Shown here: piece after piece, positions 23,320 to 34,989 of the stretch
How the letters are laid out: the number at the start of each line of letters is the position of its first letter
How positions within the stretch are numbered: the stretch's first letter is position 1
Assembly: GCA_003194525.1 (NCBI GenBank)
Contig: NBIV01000042.1
Span: 248,001 to 312,000 of the forward strand
Length of the DNA stretch: 64,000 bases
Direction: 5' to 3'
Source of the DNA: Gracilariopsis chorda
Taxonomy: Eukaryota; Rhodophyta; Florideophyceae; Gracilariales; Gracilariaceae
Notes under the pieces: generated by a model
The model's input: the letters and a program-made list of their open reading frames with translations, nothing else
What the model was told of the DNA's origin: nothing
Databases searched by the model: none
Made by a program: the position numbers and the translations under genes

Positions 23320-24438
23320 ACAAGTACTGAAAATACCCCACCCGGCAACTTTGTACTAATTAAGCCAGAAGAACTGGTACGAGAACAATTTGGCGACCAT
23401 TTCTGTGTGAGGATACGAGCCCGTCTTAAAGGTGGTGAGTAACTGCCCTTCGAGGTAAAGGATAAGGGTTACCTCGTACGGACGGTCGAAGCCACCCCAC
23501 AAGTCGTGGTTCCATACTCCCTGCAATCAAGGGTGCTACAGATCTCGCACTTGGCGAATTTAGGGGGTCTCTCAGGTGGCAGGAACCTCAACTTAACCCT
23601 GAGACGGGACTTCTATTGGCCAGCCATGGCGGTGGATTGTTACGCCACGGTACAATTTTGCACCGAATGTGCCAAGAACCGAGTGAAGCCTCGGAAAAAC
23701 ACCAAAAATATGAAGTTATTCCCTGCAAGGGCACTGCTCGATTTCGTCGCCATCGACATTCTCGGACGACTTTTCAGTACGAGACGAGGAAACAAGTTCC
23801 TACTTGTTATCAACAATCGGTTCTCGAAGCTTGTTCGAACTGTCCCTCTTAAGAGAATAACTGCATTCACGGTCGCGAAAGCGTTCGTAACACATTGGAC
23901 CTTTGTCTATGGATCTCCAGTGGAGTTGTTATCCGATAAAGGAAAGCAGTTTGCATCACGATTCTTCCAGGATGTCTGCTGCATCTTCGACGAGAAGACC
24001 TTGTTCACCATGATGTACCATCCCCAATGTAATGGGCAAGTTGAACGCTTCGACCGGACGCTCCTCTCCTCGCTCCGTTGTTATGTTGCTGATCACCCAA
24101 AGATATGGGATTTGTACATGGACGCCTTCACATTCGCTTACAATACGCAAGTCTACCAGACAACCGGGGTCTCCCCATTCGAATTGGTGTTGTCTCGTAC
24201 CCCTCCGCCCGTAGCGTTGGAATCCCAAGCCACGCTTGGAAATTTCCCCTCAGTGGGTGACTACCGCCAGAAGTGGAAGCAGTGGCTTGCCAAGCTCGTC
24301 CCCGCGGCGCGGAAGTCAATGGCGCGTGCTCAAGCCGCCTGCAAAAAAGATTTCAAAGCTCGCTTGCGAGGAGGAAGGACCCCGCCCATTGCGGCCATAC
24401 AACACTTCTTCGTACGGAAGGAGTACTATAAACTATGA
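23320..24438 (+). pseudogene. Element 3 integrase core
   Basis: Frame 23506-24438 (310 residues) carries the zinc region HLANLGG, where the second His is replaced (GLSGG against GHPGG in element 5), and FCTEC. The catalytic core follows: FVAIDILG (first Asp), LLSDKGKQFASRFFQDV (second Asp) and HPQCNGQVERFDRT (Glu). All three catalytic acids are present. It ends early at 24438 in the C-terminal region through a frameshift near 24350. A partial upstream segment (23320-23505) with a stop at 23441 links it to RNase H. Confidence 0.8.
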
Positions 24439-24439
24439 A

Positions 24440-26017
24440 CCTGAAAGGGAGCAACTCCATAATCTCTCTTCTGTGGCGGATGGACCCTTTAAGGTGATCT
24501 TCGTTACCCCCGAAACGTTCATCGTTGAAATGGGGGCTGCGCATGAACGCTTGTCCCGCGACCGGGTGGTCTTGGCCCCTCCACCCTCTTCTGAGGTCGT
24601 AATGGACGCAGCCACTTCCGTTTCAACGGATTCAGTAACACCTGGACCAGATACAACTGTGATCGGACGTCCCGCCGTCCTACCACACCCCAACCGAGGA
24701 CTCTCAGATATCCCTGCTTTACATGAAAACCAGTTCTCACCCGGAACAACCGGCCTTCATGGCCACCCTTGTTCGACCCCCATCGCTAGCATCATTGCCC
24801 GCCATGCAGAACTGTCAGACCACCAGAAGGGACCTGCAACAAACCCCCCCGTCGCTCCGTCTAAGGAGGGTGAGGCAGCTAGTCGCTCGGATGGAGATTC
24901 TTCGCCATCGCAACGGGAGCCACACCGTGAGATACGGGATCGCTTGGTAGAGCCGCCACAACCGTCGCCGAGCGATCCTACCACAGCCAGTCCCTCAAAG
25001 GGTGCAAACTCTCCGCCTACTGCGTGAACCTCCGTCGGAACAGAGTCACTCGCGCCATCGCCACTGCTTCAAGCGGAATGCCGCATCGCGGTCGAGCCAT
25101 CCACCATGGGTGCTCAGGATCAAACCAATAAGGGGAAAGTTCAAAAGAAGCAGTCAGCATCGCTCTCCATCCAGGAGGACACTGCGGCATTGGCACTCAC
25201 CGTCAAAGACGGGAAAGATCGCCCTGAAACAGGGGGGTTGCTCCCAAGCTCGAAGCATTCGCGCGCCTCCGACCCGGCTGGTTCGGGAGACACTGGCGTT
25301 GCGGCCAGTGACTCCCCTGGCACTCCGGTGGAAATACCCGTCGAAAACGGAAATCCCAATAGGAAACGGTTGACAAACGCCGAAAAATCGGGACTTTCGA
25401 CCAAGGAACCCGACAAGCCAGAAGTAGCCGTAAGACACGGAGAGCAGCTCCAGAAAGGCACGACGCAGCCATTGGCAGACACCCCCGTCAGGGAGGCGGT
25501 TCAACGCAAGGCGCATAGCCATCCACCGCTGGAGTCACGTGCCCGCCTTCGGGAGGAACCGTGGCGAGCGTCACCACACGAGCAGCGAGGCGACAACCCC
25601 AGGGAACCTGGAACGCCAACACCGCCTCAGCGGAAGGACCCACGCAAAATTGCGATACGGACGGACTACCACGAACGTGGGACGACACCCCGAAGGTTCA
25701 GCGCCGACACGGCGGTTACACAGCCAGACTCCCCAGGGAAGACAACTACTCCCCGTGAGCACCAAGAACTCAGGGAGGTGAAAACAACACGGCAAAGCCG
25801 GAATTTGTACGTACAATAGTACGTTGTCGACCGCAATGTCGGGCACTCCTTTATTACGGAAGATATACTGCAATATTGCGTCCTTTGGTTCGGGTATGGC
25901 CCAGAATAGGGTACGGAGAAGCCAATTGAACACATCCCCCGTTCTCAAGTCACCCGATACCATCGGCGGATAGGAAACGCGACACCAGCTACGCTGTGCC
26001 ACGCCCAAGTTGGGTAA
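24440..26017 (+). pseudogene. Element 3 pol C-terminal linker and chromodomain
   Basis: One frame (open from 24236) continues past TGA 25025-25027 and TAG 25817-25819 to TAA 26015-26017. It reads the integrase end (SSVADGPFKVIFVTPETFIV, RLSRDRVVLAPPP), a linker of about 430 residues rich in Pro, Ser, Thr and Lys, and a chromodomain (YVVDRNVGHS, LQYCVLWFGYGPE, GTEKPIEHIPRSQVTRYH). The last stop falls right at the chromodomain start and another stop lies inside it. Element 5 has the same arrangement. Confidence 0.7.
24861..24875 (+). promoter_or_regulatory. Second internal polypurine-like sequence, element 3
   Basis: CTAAGGAGGGTGAGG inside the linker resembles the terminal tract CTAAGGAGTGGAATA before the 3' LTR. 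Element 5 has GGGGAGGGAGAGGGGG at the matching place near 44074. Confidence 0.35.
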
Positions 26018-26183
26018 GGCAGCCCGCGAGACGCAGGAATGGAGGAAGGATAAGAACCCCCCGTATACTCGGGATTGCAAGATAACGCCGTTCTAAACGG
26101 GATTTTTACTGCATTCTTTGCATCTACTATCACTACTACCGGTACAACGGAATTGGCCAAGGAACGTGGAAGGCAGAACAGGG

Positions 26184-28096
26184 TCAGTGGTGGGTACCAC
26201 TGCCCCCATTCGGGGGAGGACCACTGCCGAGGCTGTTTGCCAAGGAGTCTGCCATCGTCTCAATATCACCTGATACTTCAGCGGCCCTGAGCCCAGCTCC
26301 GCACAGGAAGCCGGCGATCACCTCGCTCTCATTCGCCCCACCGCTGGGGAAGGCTGGACTGGCACCCGCCGATAAGGACCTCGGAGCGGGTGGCATTCCA
26401 ATCAGATTAAAGGCCACTGGAGCGGAGCGGAAGGTGCAACCTCAGAAGCCGGCGGAACCAGGCTGGGAGCGCTCCCCCCAGGGGTGGCAGTACCGATTAC
26501 ATCACCGGCTACTACCACGGCCCCGTCGGCTTCATCATCCACCATTCGGTCATCTCCATATTGGGCTTGATAATACTCGTCTGAGTCGAAAAAGCCCCTC
26601 GGGTGCCTTGGAGGGATATAACGTGGCGCGTCCCGGAGCTCCTCCACCTCTTTGAGGGTCAGTTCCCGGAAATCCCACGGGTCGAAGTACGCAAAATCGC
26701 CTGCAAGTGGAATTGTACGCCTAGCACCGGGACCGGAACCACCATCTCCGTCGCGACGTCCACTCTGTTCGAAGGGAACCTCATCCCAGGGAACACCCTC
26801 GACGAAATCGACTAAACCCAGCATTTCATCGTGGTTCGCTTCACCTCCAAAAGGGACTCGCATGTCCAAGGCACGAATGCGGAATGTACCACAAACGGTA
26901 CTGATCGTTCGCCTCGGCGAAGATATGCATCACAGTGAGGGCAGCCCATTCCTTGATCACAACGGACCAAAGCCCCGAGTGGCGACCCGTAAGGATATAC
27001 GAACCCATATAGGTGACCACCGGGGGTAGCTCGACATAGCCCCCCCGGCACACCTCCAAGTTCGCTCACCAGGTGGGTGGTGGCACATACCGACCGCGTC
27101 GAGTGGCCGGTGCAAGCTGCTCTACCTCTGTATTTTGATACAGGACAAAATAACTTAACCGGGCCCTCCACCGCCACTCGCTGCAGACATATTGGTGAAG
27201 GAAGTACGACCGGGATGATCGGGGAAAATATCGAAACTCCACTCGGAGGATTGGCCTGTCCCAGCGGATGGCGTCCTGCCGTTCACCGGGAACATTCCTC
27301 CATGCGAAGGTCTGCAGCGCCACAAGGCCGTCGCAGTAGCCCATCTCCCCGCGAGTGCGGTATAACTCGAGATCTAGGCACAGCCCATCAGGGATAGGGG
27401 ACTCAAACGGAGCCCGACTCTGGCGCTGTTTTGCTATTCGCACCAACGCCCCATGCGCATCGGCCAGGGATTCTCCCGCGTTACGGCGAATGTGATGGAC
27501 CGGGATTGCAAGATGATTGCGCCAGTCCCACGAAGCCGTTACCACAACGGGAAGATCCCCCGGAAGCATTCTGGACCCATCGGCGTAACACCCAATCAAC
27601 TTCTCATTGAGGACGGCCAGTAGATGGAACCACGGTGCCAGCCTCAGCTGGAGTGTGTGACGCCGAATGTTTGGGTTTAGCCTACGAGGGTGTCATAAGG
27701 AGGCCAGATCGGAAGCCAGCCAACGAGAGGGAGCCCCGCCATCTGGTATGGGACCCCAGCGCCGAAGCCGGTTTGGTTTGTTTGTTGGACAGGATTCCCG
27801 CCTTGCGGATGGGGAGACGGATTCCCCTGCGGAAGGGCCCCGGACCGGAAGCCGGTGAAGTTGCCCTGGGGAGGGTTGTTCGGATGCTTGGACATTGCGC
27901 CGTCGACGGGTGTGTTGACAGGAAGTTCCAAAGTGCTCGGTGAGTTGGAAGCAGCGGGTTGTACAGCGGGAAGATTGGCTGTGTCAGGGAGCTTGGCCGT
28001 GTCCACGGACTCGCTTGACTCCGCATCAGAGGATTTTGGGCGACTACCGGCGACGCTTCTGCCTTTATGGGCAGTCCCCGACTGGGTGTCAGTCAT
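26184..28096 (-). pseudogene. Element 3 antisense additional ORF (decayed)
   Basis: Read on the strand opposite to pol, between the chromodomain and the 3' LTR. An ATG at 28096 starts a Ser/Asn/Pro-rich N-terminus. A central domain follows in two frames (27599-27066, FYRTRGEM-like YRTRGEMGYCDGL, ETFAWRN-like QTFAWRNVPG; then 27059-26841 with GLWSVVIKEWAALTVMHIF). The next part is 26869-26402 (MDMRVPFGGEANHDEMLGL, FAYFDPWDFRELTLKE, HPRGFFDSDEYY) and the end is 26417-26184 (SGDIETMADSLANSLGSGPPP). Each piece aligns with the intact antisense ORF of element 5. Function unknown. Confidence 0.75.
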
Positions 28097-28117
28097 CTTC
28101 GATGTCGCTTCCCCGTC

Positions 28118-28131
28118 TAAGGAGTGGAATA
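28118..28131 (+). promoter_or_regulatory. Element 3 polypurine tract
   Basis: TAAGGAGTGGAATA directly precedes the 3' LTR start at 28132 and is the expected primer for plus-strand DNA synthesis. Confidence 0.6.
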
Positions 28132-28645
28132 TGTAGTGCAACGCCTCTGGGTGATGGATTCGAATGACTTTGTAATATTTCGATGGTCGTATGGTAGTAT
28201 GGGAGGTATATTGATTACTCGTAGAACCGTCACTATGTGGGTTAGACACGTGTGATACGGTTTGAGTCAGAGGGAGGTAGGACCAGTTTTGGGAATATTT
28301 AGACTATATTGGTGATTATGGCGGCGCGTTACAGTGCGCGCCACCCTAGTTAAGGGTCGACCTCGCGGTCACCGCCCCAGTAATCTTCCGCAACAGTGGA
28401 CTCACCAGGGTTTTGGCTGTAAGTCTCCTCGCCTTCGCAAGTTATACAACTCTACCTTGGAGGCATAGTGCGGAGCTTCCGAGTAGCTTATACCCCCTGC
28501 GCGCTTAAAAGAACCCAATACTGGGATAAATATTACCGCTATTGTCGTGTTCGCCCTTGTATAAGGAAAGCCAACCGGCCACGCCGGGTATTTTTGAGCC
28601 ACTCTCGTGACTCGTTCCACCCCCCTCTCTCATTCCCTCTCCTTC
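28132..28645 (+). repeat. Element 3 3' LTR (truncated at 514 bp)
   Basis: Matches 17526-18040 closely and then breaks after CTCCTTC at 28645; the following bases are unrelated. About 290 bp of the LTR is missing. Confidence 0.8.
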
Positions 28646-30196
28646 GCAAAAATCTGACATTATCAATGTATTGAAGTTCTGAACACAGTGACATGCGTAC
28701 AAATATTGGACTGAGACAATAGCGAACAAGAAGCTCCTACCCTGCGCTGTTTTTGTTCAATATATTTTAATGAACAGCTCAAGAACCCTGTTAATGATCT
28801 ACGTCCCCTTGATGGAAAAATTCCTACGCTTTGCCCGTGCGTTGCATGTTTCTCCTGACCATCAGACTCAATAGAGCAAGCGTCGGGTGGTCACTCGGAA
28901 AAGACCACTCGGCCTAATGCCCCTTTGGGAAGGGCCCGGAAAGGTAATGAAATGCCATGTTACAGACTTCATAGTAAACCAGGAGGCTCTTCCATTAATC
29001 AACGAACTAATGGGATTCTTCTCCCATTGAAGTCACCAGGCCCAGATGGAAATAATGGCAGATGATAAAGAGCTGTTGGACGCCGCTCTGATATATTGCA
29101 TGATCACCTGCTCTCGCTCTAAAGAACATAAGGTGTATAGCATAGTCTTCAAGCACTTTGAAGAAGACATAGTCATGCCCAAATAGACAGAGTTGTGGGA
29201 GAAGGACCGTACGGAAACAAGAAGTAGATAAGGAGAGATGCATGCGGAGGATGGATGATGTAGGACGAGATCAGAGCATAGGTGGACAGGCTGCTGGGAT
29301 GGAACGAGCGGGCGGAGCGACTGGGGGTTTTGTGACGCTGAACACGTGGCCGAACAGTGGGCACTGCAGGTAGCTGGGCAACGGGTACTGATACTCCTGC
29401 ACGGACGTGTTGTTATTTAATAAAATTTTAGAAGTAAGGGATACCGTCCAGAACGGTCATTGGCCCATATCTCCCAGATATACACAGCAGCTGGGATACA
29501 TCTCCACGGACCGACGGGTTTATGTAGAATAGTAAGTGCGCGCACCCCCTCGTGTAGTAAATCCAGACGTCTTCCCACCAAACGGACTAGTATCTTGTTT
29601 TAGTTGGCCATACAGACTGCCCAATAGCCTGTTCTACTACCCAGCACAGTAAACCAATAGCGGTGCACGACCACCAGCGGTCTATGCGTATTCCCTGACC
29701 ACGCCTGACGCAGTTGCCACTCTAGTCCTGCAGCGCTCTACCGGCGTGTTTTGACATCGACCGTTTGGAACATCGAGCCCATCGTCCACCCTGGCTTTCT
29801 AGGAAACTCTTCTATTGACAGGTGAGGTACATCAGATCGGTCAGCACCTTACATTAAGCATTACGCTTCCCCACAAGAGGCAATCGAAAGGGAGTCGAAC
29901 GTCTTAGTGCAGCGAAGAACGTGGAACTTCGTAGATTGACAACCAGGTATCCAGCCTCTACCTTTTTTGAAATTCCTGGCAAAACACTTGAGGTAAGAAC
30001 CCACACAGATACTTCCGAAAACACGCTGCGTGGCACGAAGAAAGAACCAAGAAAAGGTTTTAAGTTTTTATTGTGTCAAAAATTGATATAGTTTCATGTT
30101 TTGAATGTAAAATTCATAATAAATAAAATATAGCTGTCTTTGAAACAAATTGTACTTGACTGAGTTTTAAAGTGACTAATGTTGCCTTTTGACTTG
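28646..30196 (+). other. Decayed sequence with possible copia RT start near 29845
   Basis: No intact gene. A plus-strand frame at 28919-29187 reads a protein-like stretch with one stop (LLDAALIYCMITCSRSKEHK), family not recognised. At about 29853-29942 another frame reads YASPQEAIERESNVLVQRRT followed by WNFVD, which resembles the opening of a copia reverse transcriptase. The last 150 bases are AT-rich with AATAAA at 30118. This suggests at least one more dead retrotransposon. Confidence 0.35.
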
Positions 30197-30201
30197 ATTA
30201 T

Positions 30202-30458
30202 TGTTAGCGCTGCACAAGAGCGGCGCCGAGAATATTTATAATTGTGTGTCTCTGTCGTTCGGTTTTGTTGTTCTCTTGTTCATTCTGCAACCGAGGGCAG
30301 TGAAGCAAACCTACTTATTTGCTTCTCTGTTGTAACAGAAATCTTACACGTGGCAAGTAGCTGGAGGGTTACTTGCCATGCTACCCAATAAAATACGGAA
30401 TAGCAATGACATTGCTAACTTATGTCATTGCTGTCATACACGTGTAGTACACGTATCA
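30202..30458 (-). repeat. Element 4 3' LTR (257 bp)
   Basis: Plus-strand ends TGTTAGCG and GTATCA. By eye it differs from the split right copy at about a dozen positions. Confidence 0.85.
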
Positions 30459-30504
30459 AACGATCCCCTCCCCAGCGCCTGCCACGGACCCGGCGCTGAA
30501 ACAG

Positions 30505-30510
30505 TATATA
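30505..30510 (+). promoter_or_regulatory. TATA-like box for the antisense ORF of element 4
   Basis: TATATA lies inside the element, 47 bp past the LTR edge and about 215 bp before the ATG at 30725. It points along the plus strand, so the antisense ORF could have its own promoter. Position only; no transcript data. Confidence 0.35.
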
Positions 30511-30724
30511 TGCAGAACGTGATCAGTCTCAAATTAGTTCTCATGCTCAGGCACCTCCCAAACCGGTTGTATCTTCTGCGGCGGCTCTTCCAAAGGGCCG
30601 TAAACTCACACAAACTCATAGTTTCGTCTCATATTCTTACTTTTGAGTGCGAACATCAGAGTTGTAGCTGCGGGTGGCCCACTCAACACAGTTTCACAGT
30701 TTAGTCTGCAGTTCCTTTGATAAA

Positions 30725-31924
30725 ATGCCTCGAGTAGTCAATCCCAACGCACGTCATGTTGCAAGAATGCAAGTCAGCAATCTTCCCGTTCGTCGGTCTA
30801 ATCGCAAACCTTGTCCGAACCCCAAGTATTTCACTGAGAGGCCTCCGATCACACAACCAGCAGATGTTGCTGATATCATTTATGAAGTCCTTGATGAAGA
30901 TGGTCCATCACATAACTCAGCTCACGGTTCCACACATGCTTCTTTGCCAAGAATGGAAAATGATTTCAGTTCTTCTTCTTCAAGCTTAACTTCTTCTTAT
31001 CGTTATTCTGACCGGAGATCCGGAAGTTCATCTTCAGATTCAACGCATGCGACAAATAACGAATTTGTTATCGAGAAGCTTATGGTTGGAGATGGAACCA
31101 GAACAAGGAAATCAGTTCTTCGAAAGGGTGCTTTTTATGAATGTGCATCATCTCGTGGTGGTATTGACCAGTTCTATGGAATAGATGTGAATTCTCTTTC
31201 ACTATTCATTGAGCACGGGAAACATTTGTCCCGTCAAATGATTGCTGAGACGTCTTATGCGCAGCATGGTCATCCTCAAAAGAAATTCCATATTCATTTG
31301 AGCATCCCACTTTCTTCCGCAAATAGTGCACGCCTGTATACAGAAAAGATTCTGGAGGAAATACGAAGATATCCTGGTGGTAGCATTATTATTGGAAAAC
31401 CGGGTGCTCGTTCAGATGTTCCTGGCCTGAGGCACTTTCATGATCCCTATGGGAACAGGCCATTACGACGACAGAACAGCGGCAATTGTCTTACTGCAGC
31501 CGCTACGAACTGTGCCTATCACATGGCATTATATCGTTCTGGTTCGAGCATGAAAGCCTCAGAGTTCGCAGGTCTACTAGAGAACGCACTTCTTCAGATT
31601 CGTTATGCACTGAAAAGTGTTAGCAGTGCTTCAACTGGTATTCAAACTTCAGGTCTTGGCCTTGATCTTCGACGTATACCAAATTACATGTACACCTTTG
31701 GCTTCTTAGCTGGGTTCTCTGGTCCTCATTGGTACCTGGTTCGTCTTCGCAATAATTCTAGAACAGACCATGTCATTGTCATTGATTCTTTGAAAGGGAT
31801 CATAATCGACAGTGCCGAGTCCCGTCATATCAAACTATGCATGGATTCACTGAGACTTTGTGGAGGAGGTGAGCGACGCAATCCTTGCGTCGCGGAAGTA
31901 CGAGAGATGTACTTCACGCATTAG
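30725..31924 (+). CDS. Antisense additional ORF of element 4, putative cysteine-peptidase-like protein
   Basis: An intact 399-residue ORF on the strand opposite to gag-pol, between the 3' LTR and the end of integrase. The ATG context (AAAATGCC) is good. Residues 1-110 are low-complexity and Ser/Arg-rich. From about 110 a folded region follows. Candidate catalytic residues are Gln250 and Cys255 (QNSGNCLTAA), His335 followed by Trp (SGPHWYLVRL) and Asp354 (VIVIDSLKG). The order Gln-x4-Cys ... His-Trp ... Asp/Asn-Ser resembles Josephin-like and other papain-fold peptidases. That similarity is inference from motifs; the family is not recognised. A convergent AATAAA-like site follows at 31991. Confidence 0.6.
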   Translation: MPRVVNPNARHVARMQVSNLPVRRSNRKPCPNPKYFTERPPITQPADVADIIYEVLDEDGPSHNSAHGSTHASLPRMENDFSSSSSSLTSSYRYSDRRSGSSSSDSTHATNNEFVIEKLMVGDGTRTRKSVLRKGAFYECASSRGGIDQFYGIDVNSLSLFIEHGKHLSRQMIAETSYAQHGHPQKKFHIHLSIPLSSANSARLYTEKILEEIRRYPGGSIIIGKPGARSDVPGLRHFHDPYGNRPLRRQNSGNCLTAAATNCAYHMALYRSGSSMKASEFAGLLENALLQIRYALKSVSSASTGIQTSGLGLDLRRIPNYMYTFGFLAGFSGPHWYLVRLRNNSRTDHVIVIDSLKGIIIDSAESRHIKLCMDSLRLCGGGERRNPCVAEVREMYFTH

Positions 31925-32023
31925 CAACAGCAAATAATCATATTCAACATGCAAAATGCTTAGATATGCATATGCATTCTTCATGAATCTTCAATAAATC
32001 TAATGCTTTATCAAAGTTGTTTC

Positions 32024-33290
32024 TTAATCTTCCAGTATCAATGGGCGTCGGCGATAGAGTTTCAATCTCCTTGCATGAATAGTTTGTCTTGTCACTCTAC
32101 CGTGCATACTTTTCAGTTCATAGCGAGGGTGATTGGCGCTGGTGACACGGCATGGGCTGAAGTACTTGGATGTAAAGGCTGGCCATTTCTTAGCAGGGGT
32201 TAAGTGCCTTGTCTTTGCAGATGAGCGCCTCATCACCAACGTTAAATGTGATAATTCGCGTATGTCTAGTCTTCCGTTGAGATTGATCTTCAATCCTCTT
32301 GAATCTTCTCGAAATCAAAGTATCTAGTTCCAATTTCCGATGAGTCTCAGTGGCACCTAGAAGTAATGGGGTGGCGTCATCATTAGTCATTCGGGGAGGA
32401 ATTCCGTACAGGAGTTCAAAAGGTGAACTGCCTCCTCGAAGTGAACGGCGCCGATATCCGTATAGGACACCGGGAATTGCTTCATCCCAAGTCGTGTGAG
32501 ACTCCAAAACAGTTTTTCTCATAGCATTCTTCAAAGTTCCAATCATCCTCCCAGCTCTTCCATTTGACATTAGAGCATAGGCCAGTACGGTTTTCCAGAC
32601 TATGCCATGCTCACTCGTAAAGTTCGTTAAAGTGCTTGCGGTAAAGCAAGTCGCATTGTCAGAGATGATTAGATGAGGAGGCCCAAAGGAATGGATTATT
32701 TCCTTCTGCACGAAGTCGATAACGGCTTGAGCTGTGGCATTTTGTGTAGCCCGAGCAAGAGGCCATCCATTTAGATGCTCAACTGCGACTAACACGAACC
32801 TATTTCCTAAAGTTGTGGCTGGGAATGGTCCGGCAAAGTCAATTGAAAATGTGTGAAACAAGCCCGTGAGAGGATACCTCAGTGTCGTCCTGTATGTTGG
32901 TATGGACACAGCTAGTTGAGATCCGTCACAACTGTTCACATAATCAATGATATGACGATGAACGTTCGGCCACCAGTACCTGTCCAAAACGAATTTATTA
33001 GTGCATTGAACATCCCAGTGCCCAATATCATCATGAAATGATTTCAGAATTAACGTTCTTGAAGCAAGTGGAGGGATTACTCGGAGGCCCTTGGAGGTAC
33101 GTCTCATCAGTCTCTCATTCCAAGCAGCAAACGTCTTTGCGTTTTGGCGGATAGTTCCTCGACGTTTGGGGTCTTTCTCCAAGATATCTTTACCGTTAAG
33201 GTATCTCAGAGTATCCTCCAAATGATCCTCCATTCTCAATGACTCCACGTTTTCCATAACGATACAGCTCACATCATCATACTGTTCTTC
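32024..33290 (-). pseudogene. Element 4 integrase (nearly intact, one frameshift)
   Basis: Part of the long frame ending at 32190. A zinc-binding region (DIGHWDVQCTNK, YVNSCDGSQ) precedes the core with FSIDFAGPFPAT (first Asp), LIISDNATCFTA (second Asp) and a block where the usual N-G-x-x-E reads NGRAGRMIGTL, so the catalytic Glu is replaced by Gly or Arg. The C-terminal part includes GVLYGYRRRSLRGGSSPFELLYG. The frame stops at 32190, and a second frame (to 32024) carries the usual ending, VTSANHPRYELKSMHGRVTR and HARRLKLY, after one frameshift near 32200. No chromodomain is seen. Confidence 0.75.
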
Positions 33291-34989
33291 GATCACATCA
33301 ATTGTAATTCGTGATAAATAGTCGGCCGCTTGGTTCTTCTTCCCCGAGCGGTACTGAATCTTGAAATCGTATTCGGCTAGAAAATCCATCCATCTCGCAA
33401 GTCTTCCGTGTATATCTTTCTTCTTAAATATGTACCGCAGCGCTTGATGGTCAGTTATCAACGTAAAAGGAAGGGCTGACAACAAGTACACACTGAACTT
33501 CTTCAGCGCAAATATGACTGCAAGTGCTTCACGTTCGCATGCTGAATAGTTTCGTTCTGCCGATGTCATATTCCTACTGGCATATTGAATGGGGTGCACC
33601 TTGTTATCTTCCTTTCTCTGAGCAAGAACAGCACCAAGCGAAACAGAAGAGGCATCTGTTTCTACGACAAATGGCGATTCGAAGTCAGGAAATGCAAGGA
33701 CAGGTGGCGTAATCAACTTCACTTTCAGTTCTTCAAATTTATTCTGCATATCGGAGGTCCAAGTCCATTTCTTCTTTTCTGATGTTGCTTCATGGACGAC
33801 TGCCGACGTTTCTACGAAATGTGATGTGAAACGACGATAATACCCGCCTAGTCCCAGAAAACTTCTTAACTCAGATGCATCGCACGGCTCACATGCCTTC
33901 TGTACTACTGTAATCTTCTCTGGATCTACTTGCATTCCTCTACCATCAACAATATGGCCGAGGAGTCGCACTTTGGACTGAGCGAAGCTGCATTTCGTCA
34001 CCTTAATCTTCAATCCATAATATTCAACTCGGTTAAACACTCGTAAGCAATGATCAATATGTTCTTCAATATTCTTCGAGAATATTACAACATCATCCAC
34101 ATATACCATGGCGAATTCTAGTCCTTTCAAGACAATATCCATCATTCTCTGAAAAGTAGCAGGGGCATTCATAAGTCCAAATGGCATGACTTCAAATTGG
34201 TAGGTACCGTATCTGCAAACGAAAGTTGTCTACTCTTTGCAATAGTCAGCCATTATTACTTGCCAGTATCCAGAGAATGGATCTAAAGTTGTAAAAATGG
34301 TTGATTCTCTCAGGTCATCAAATATCTCTTCGATCTTCGGTAAAGGCCAACGATCGGCTTTCATCACTGCATTCAGGGCTTGATAGTCAACAAAGAAGTG
34401 AGGTATGCCATCCTTTTTCAGGGCAATGACGACAGGAAAAGACCACTCAGAAGCCGACGGGGTAATTATACCAATGCGCAGCATGTCATTGATCTCTTTT
34501 CGTACAACATCATTGTATTTCGGAGGCAGTCTTCGCACCCTACTGTATATTGGTGTTGGATCATTCAGCTCGAACGATTGTTTCACTGGAACATCAGATG
34601 GGCGCAGGTCTCCCAAAGACCAGGCAATGATGTTTTTGTTCCTCATTGTCGAGCTTAACACTTGCTGTACATGTAGTGGTAAATGTTTCAACTTCGTCGC
34701 TAAATGAGCAGACCTTTCATCTTCTTCTTCAGAAACAGTCTCCGATGCGCTGTCTTCATCATATTCATTATGATCTTCTTCATCAGCATCTTCTTCTAGC
34801 AAATCAGGAATCGTTTCCTCTTCTTCAGCATGAAATATTTCTGGCTCGAAAGGGATCTCATCCCTTATTGAAAGCACAAGATCTTCCTCACTCTCGCTCT
34901 CGGAGGAGCTTGAGAAAAGAACAATATCTGAATCACTTGTGAAGTCTTCACTGTCGGTACCAGAGTCGAGTAGGCTCGGTATTTTGAAA
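33291..34989 (-). pseudogene. Element 4 reverse transcriptase and RNase H (one stop codon)
   Basis: Reads KEINDMLRIGIITPSASEWS, TTLDPFSGYWQVIMADY, then a single TAG at 34232-34230. The same frame continues with QFEVMPFGLMNAPATFQRMM and the intact catalytic block YVDDVVIFSKN. Next are the connection region (LRSFLGLGGYYRRF) and RNase H with VVETDASSVSLGAVLAQ, ACEREALAVIFALKKF, ITDHQALRYIF and AADYLSRI. All catalytic RT and RNase H residues expected for Ty3/gypsy are visible. An acidic Asp/Glu-rich linker (about 34700-34960) precedes RT. Only the one stop interrupts this section. Confidence 0.85.

Larger units (their letters stand above)
17526..28645 (+). mobile_element. Element 3: large Ty3/gypsy chromovirus with antisense ORF
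   Basis: 5' LTR 17526-18332, internal gag, protease, RT, RNase H, integrase, long linker and chromodomain on the plus strand, then a minus-strand ORF region (26184-28096) and a 3' LTR starting at 28132. The 3' LTR matches the 5' copy until 28645 and then stops, about 290 bp short, so no target duplication can be tested. All proteins match element 5 part by part, but element 3 has far more stops. Confidence 0.85.

Noticed and set aside
25571..26080. 169-codon minus-strand ORF
   Set aside because: Overlaps the plus-strand linker and chromodomain of element 3, which are confirmed by element 5. It shows no similarity to the antisense accessory ORF, which starts elsewhere.
34380..34942. Plus-strand ORFs of 92-100 codons across element 4 pol
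   Set aside because: Shadows of the acidic linker and RT on the minus strand.
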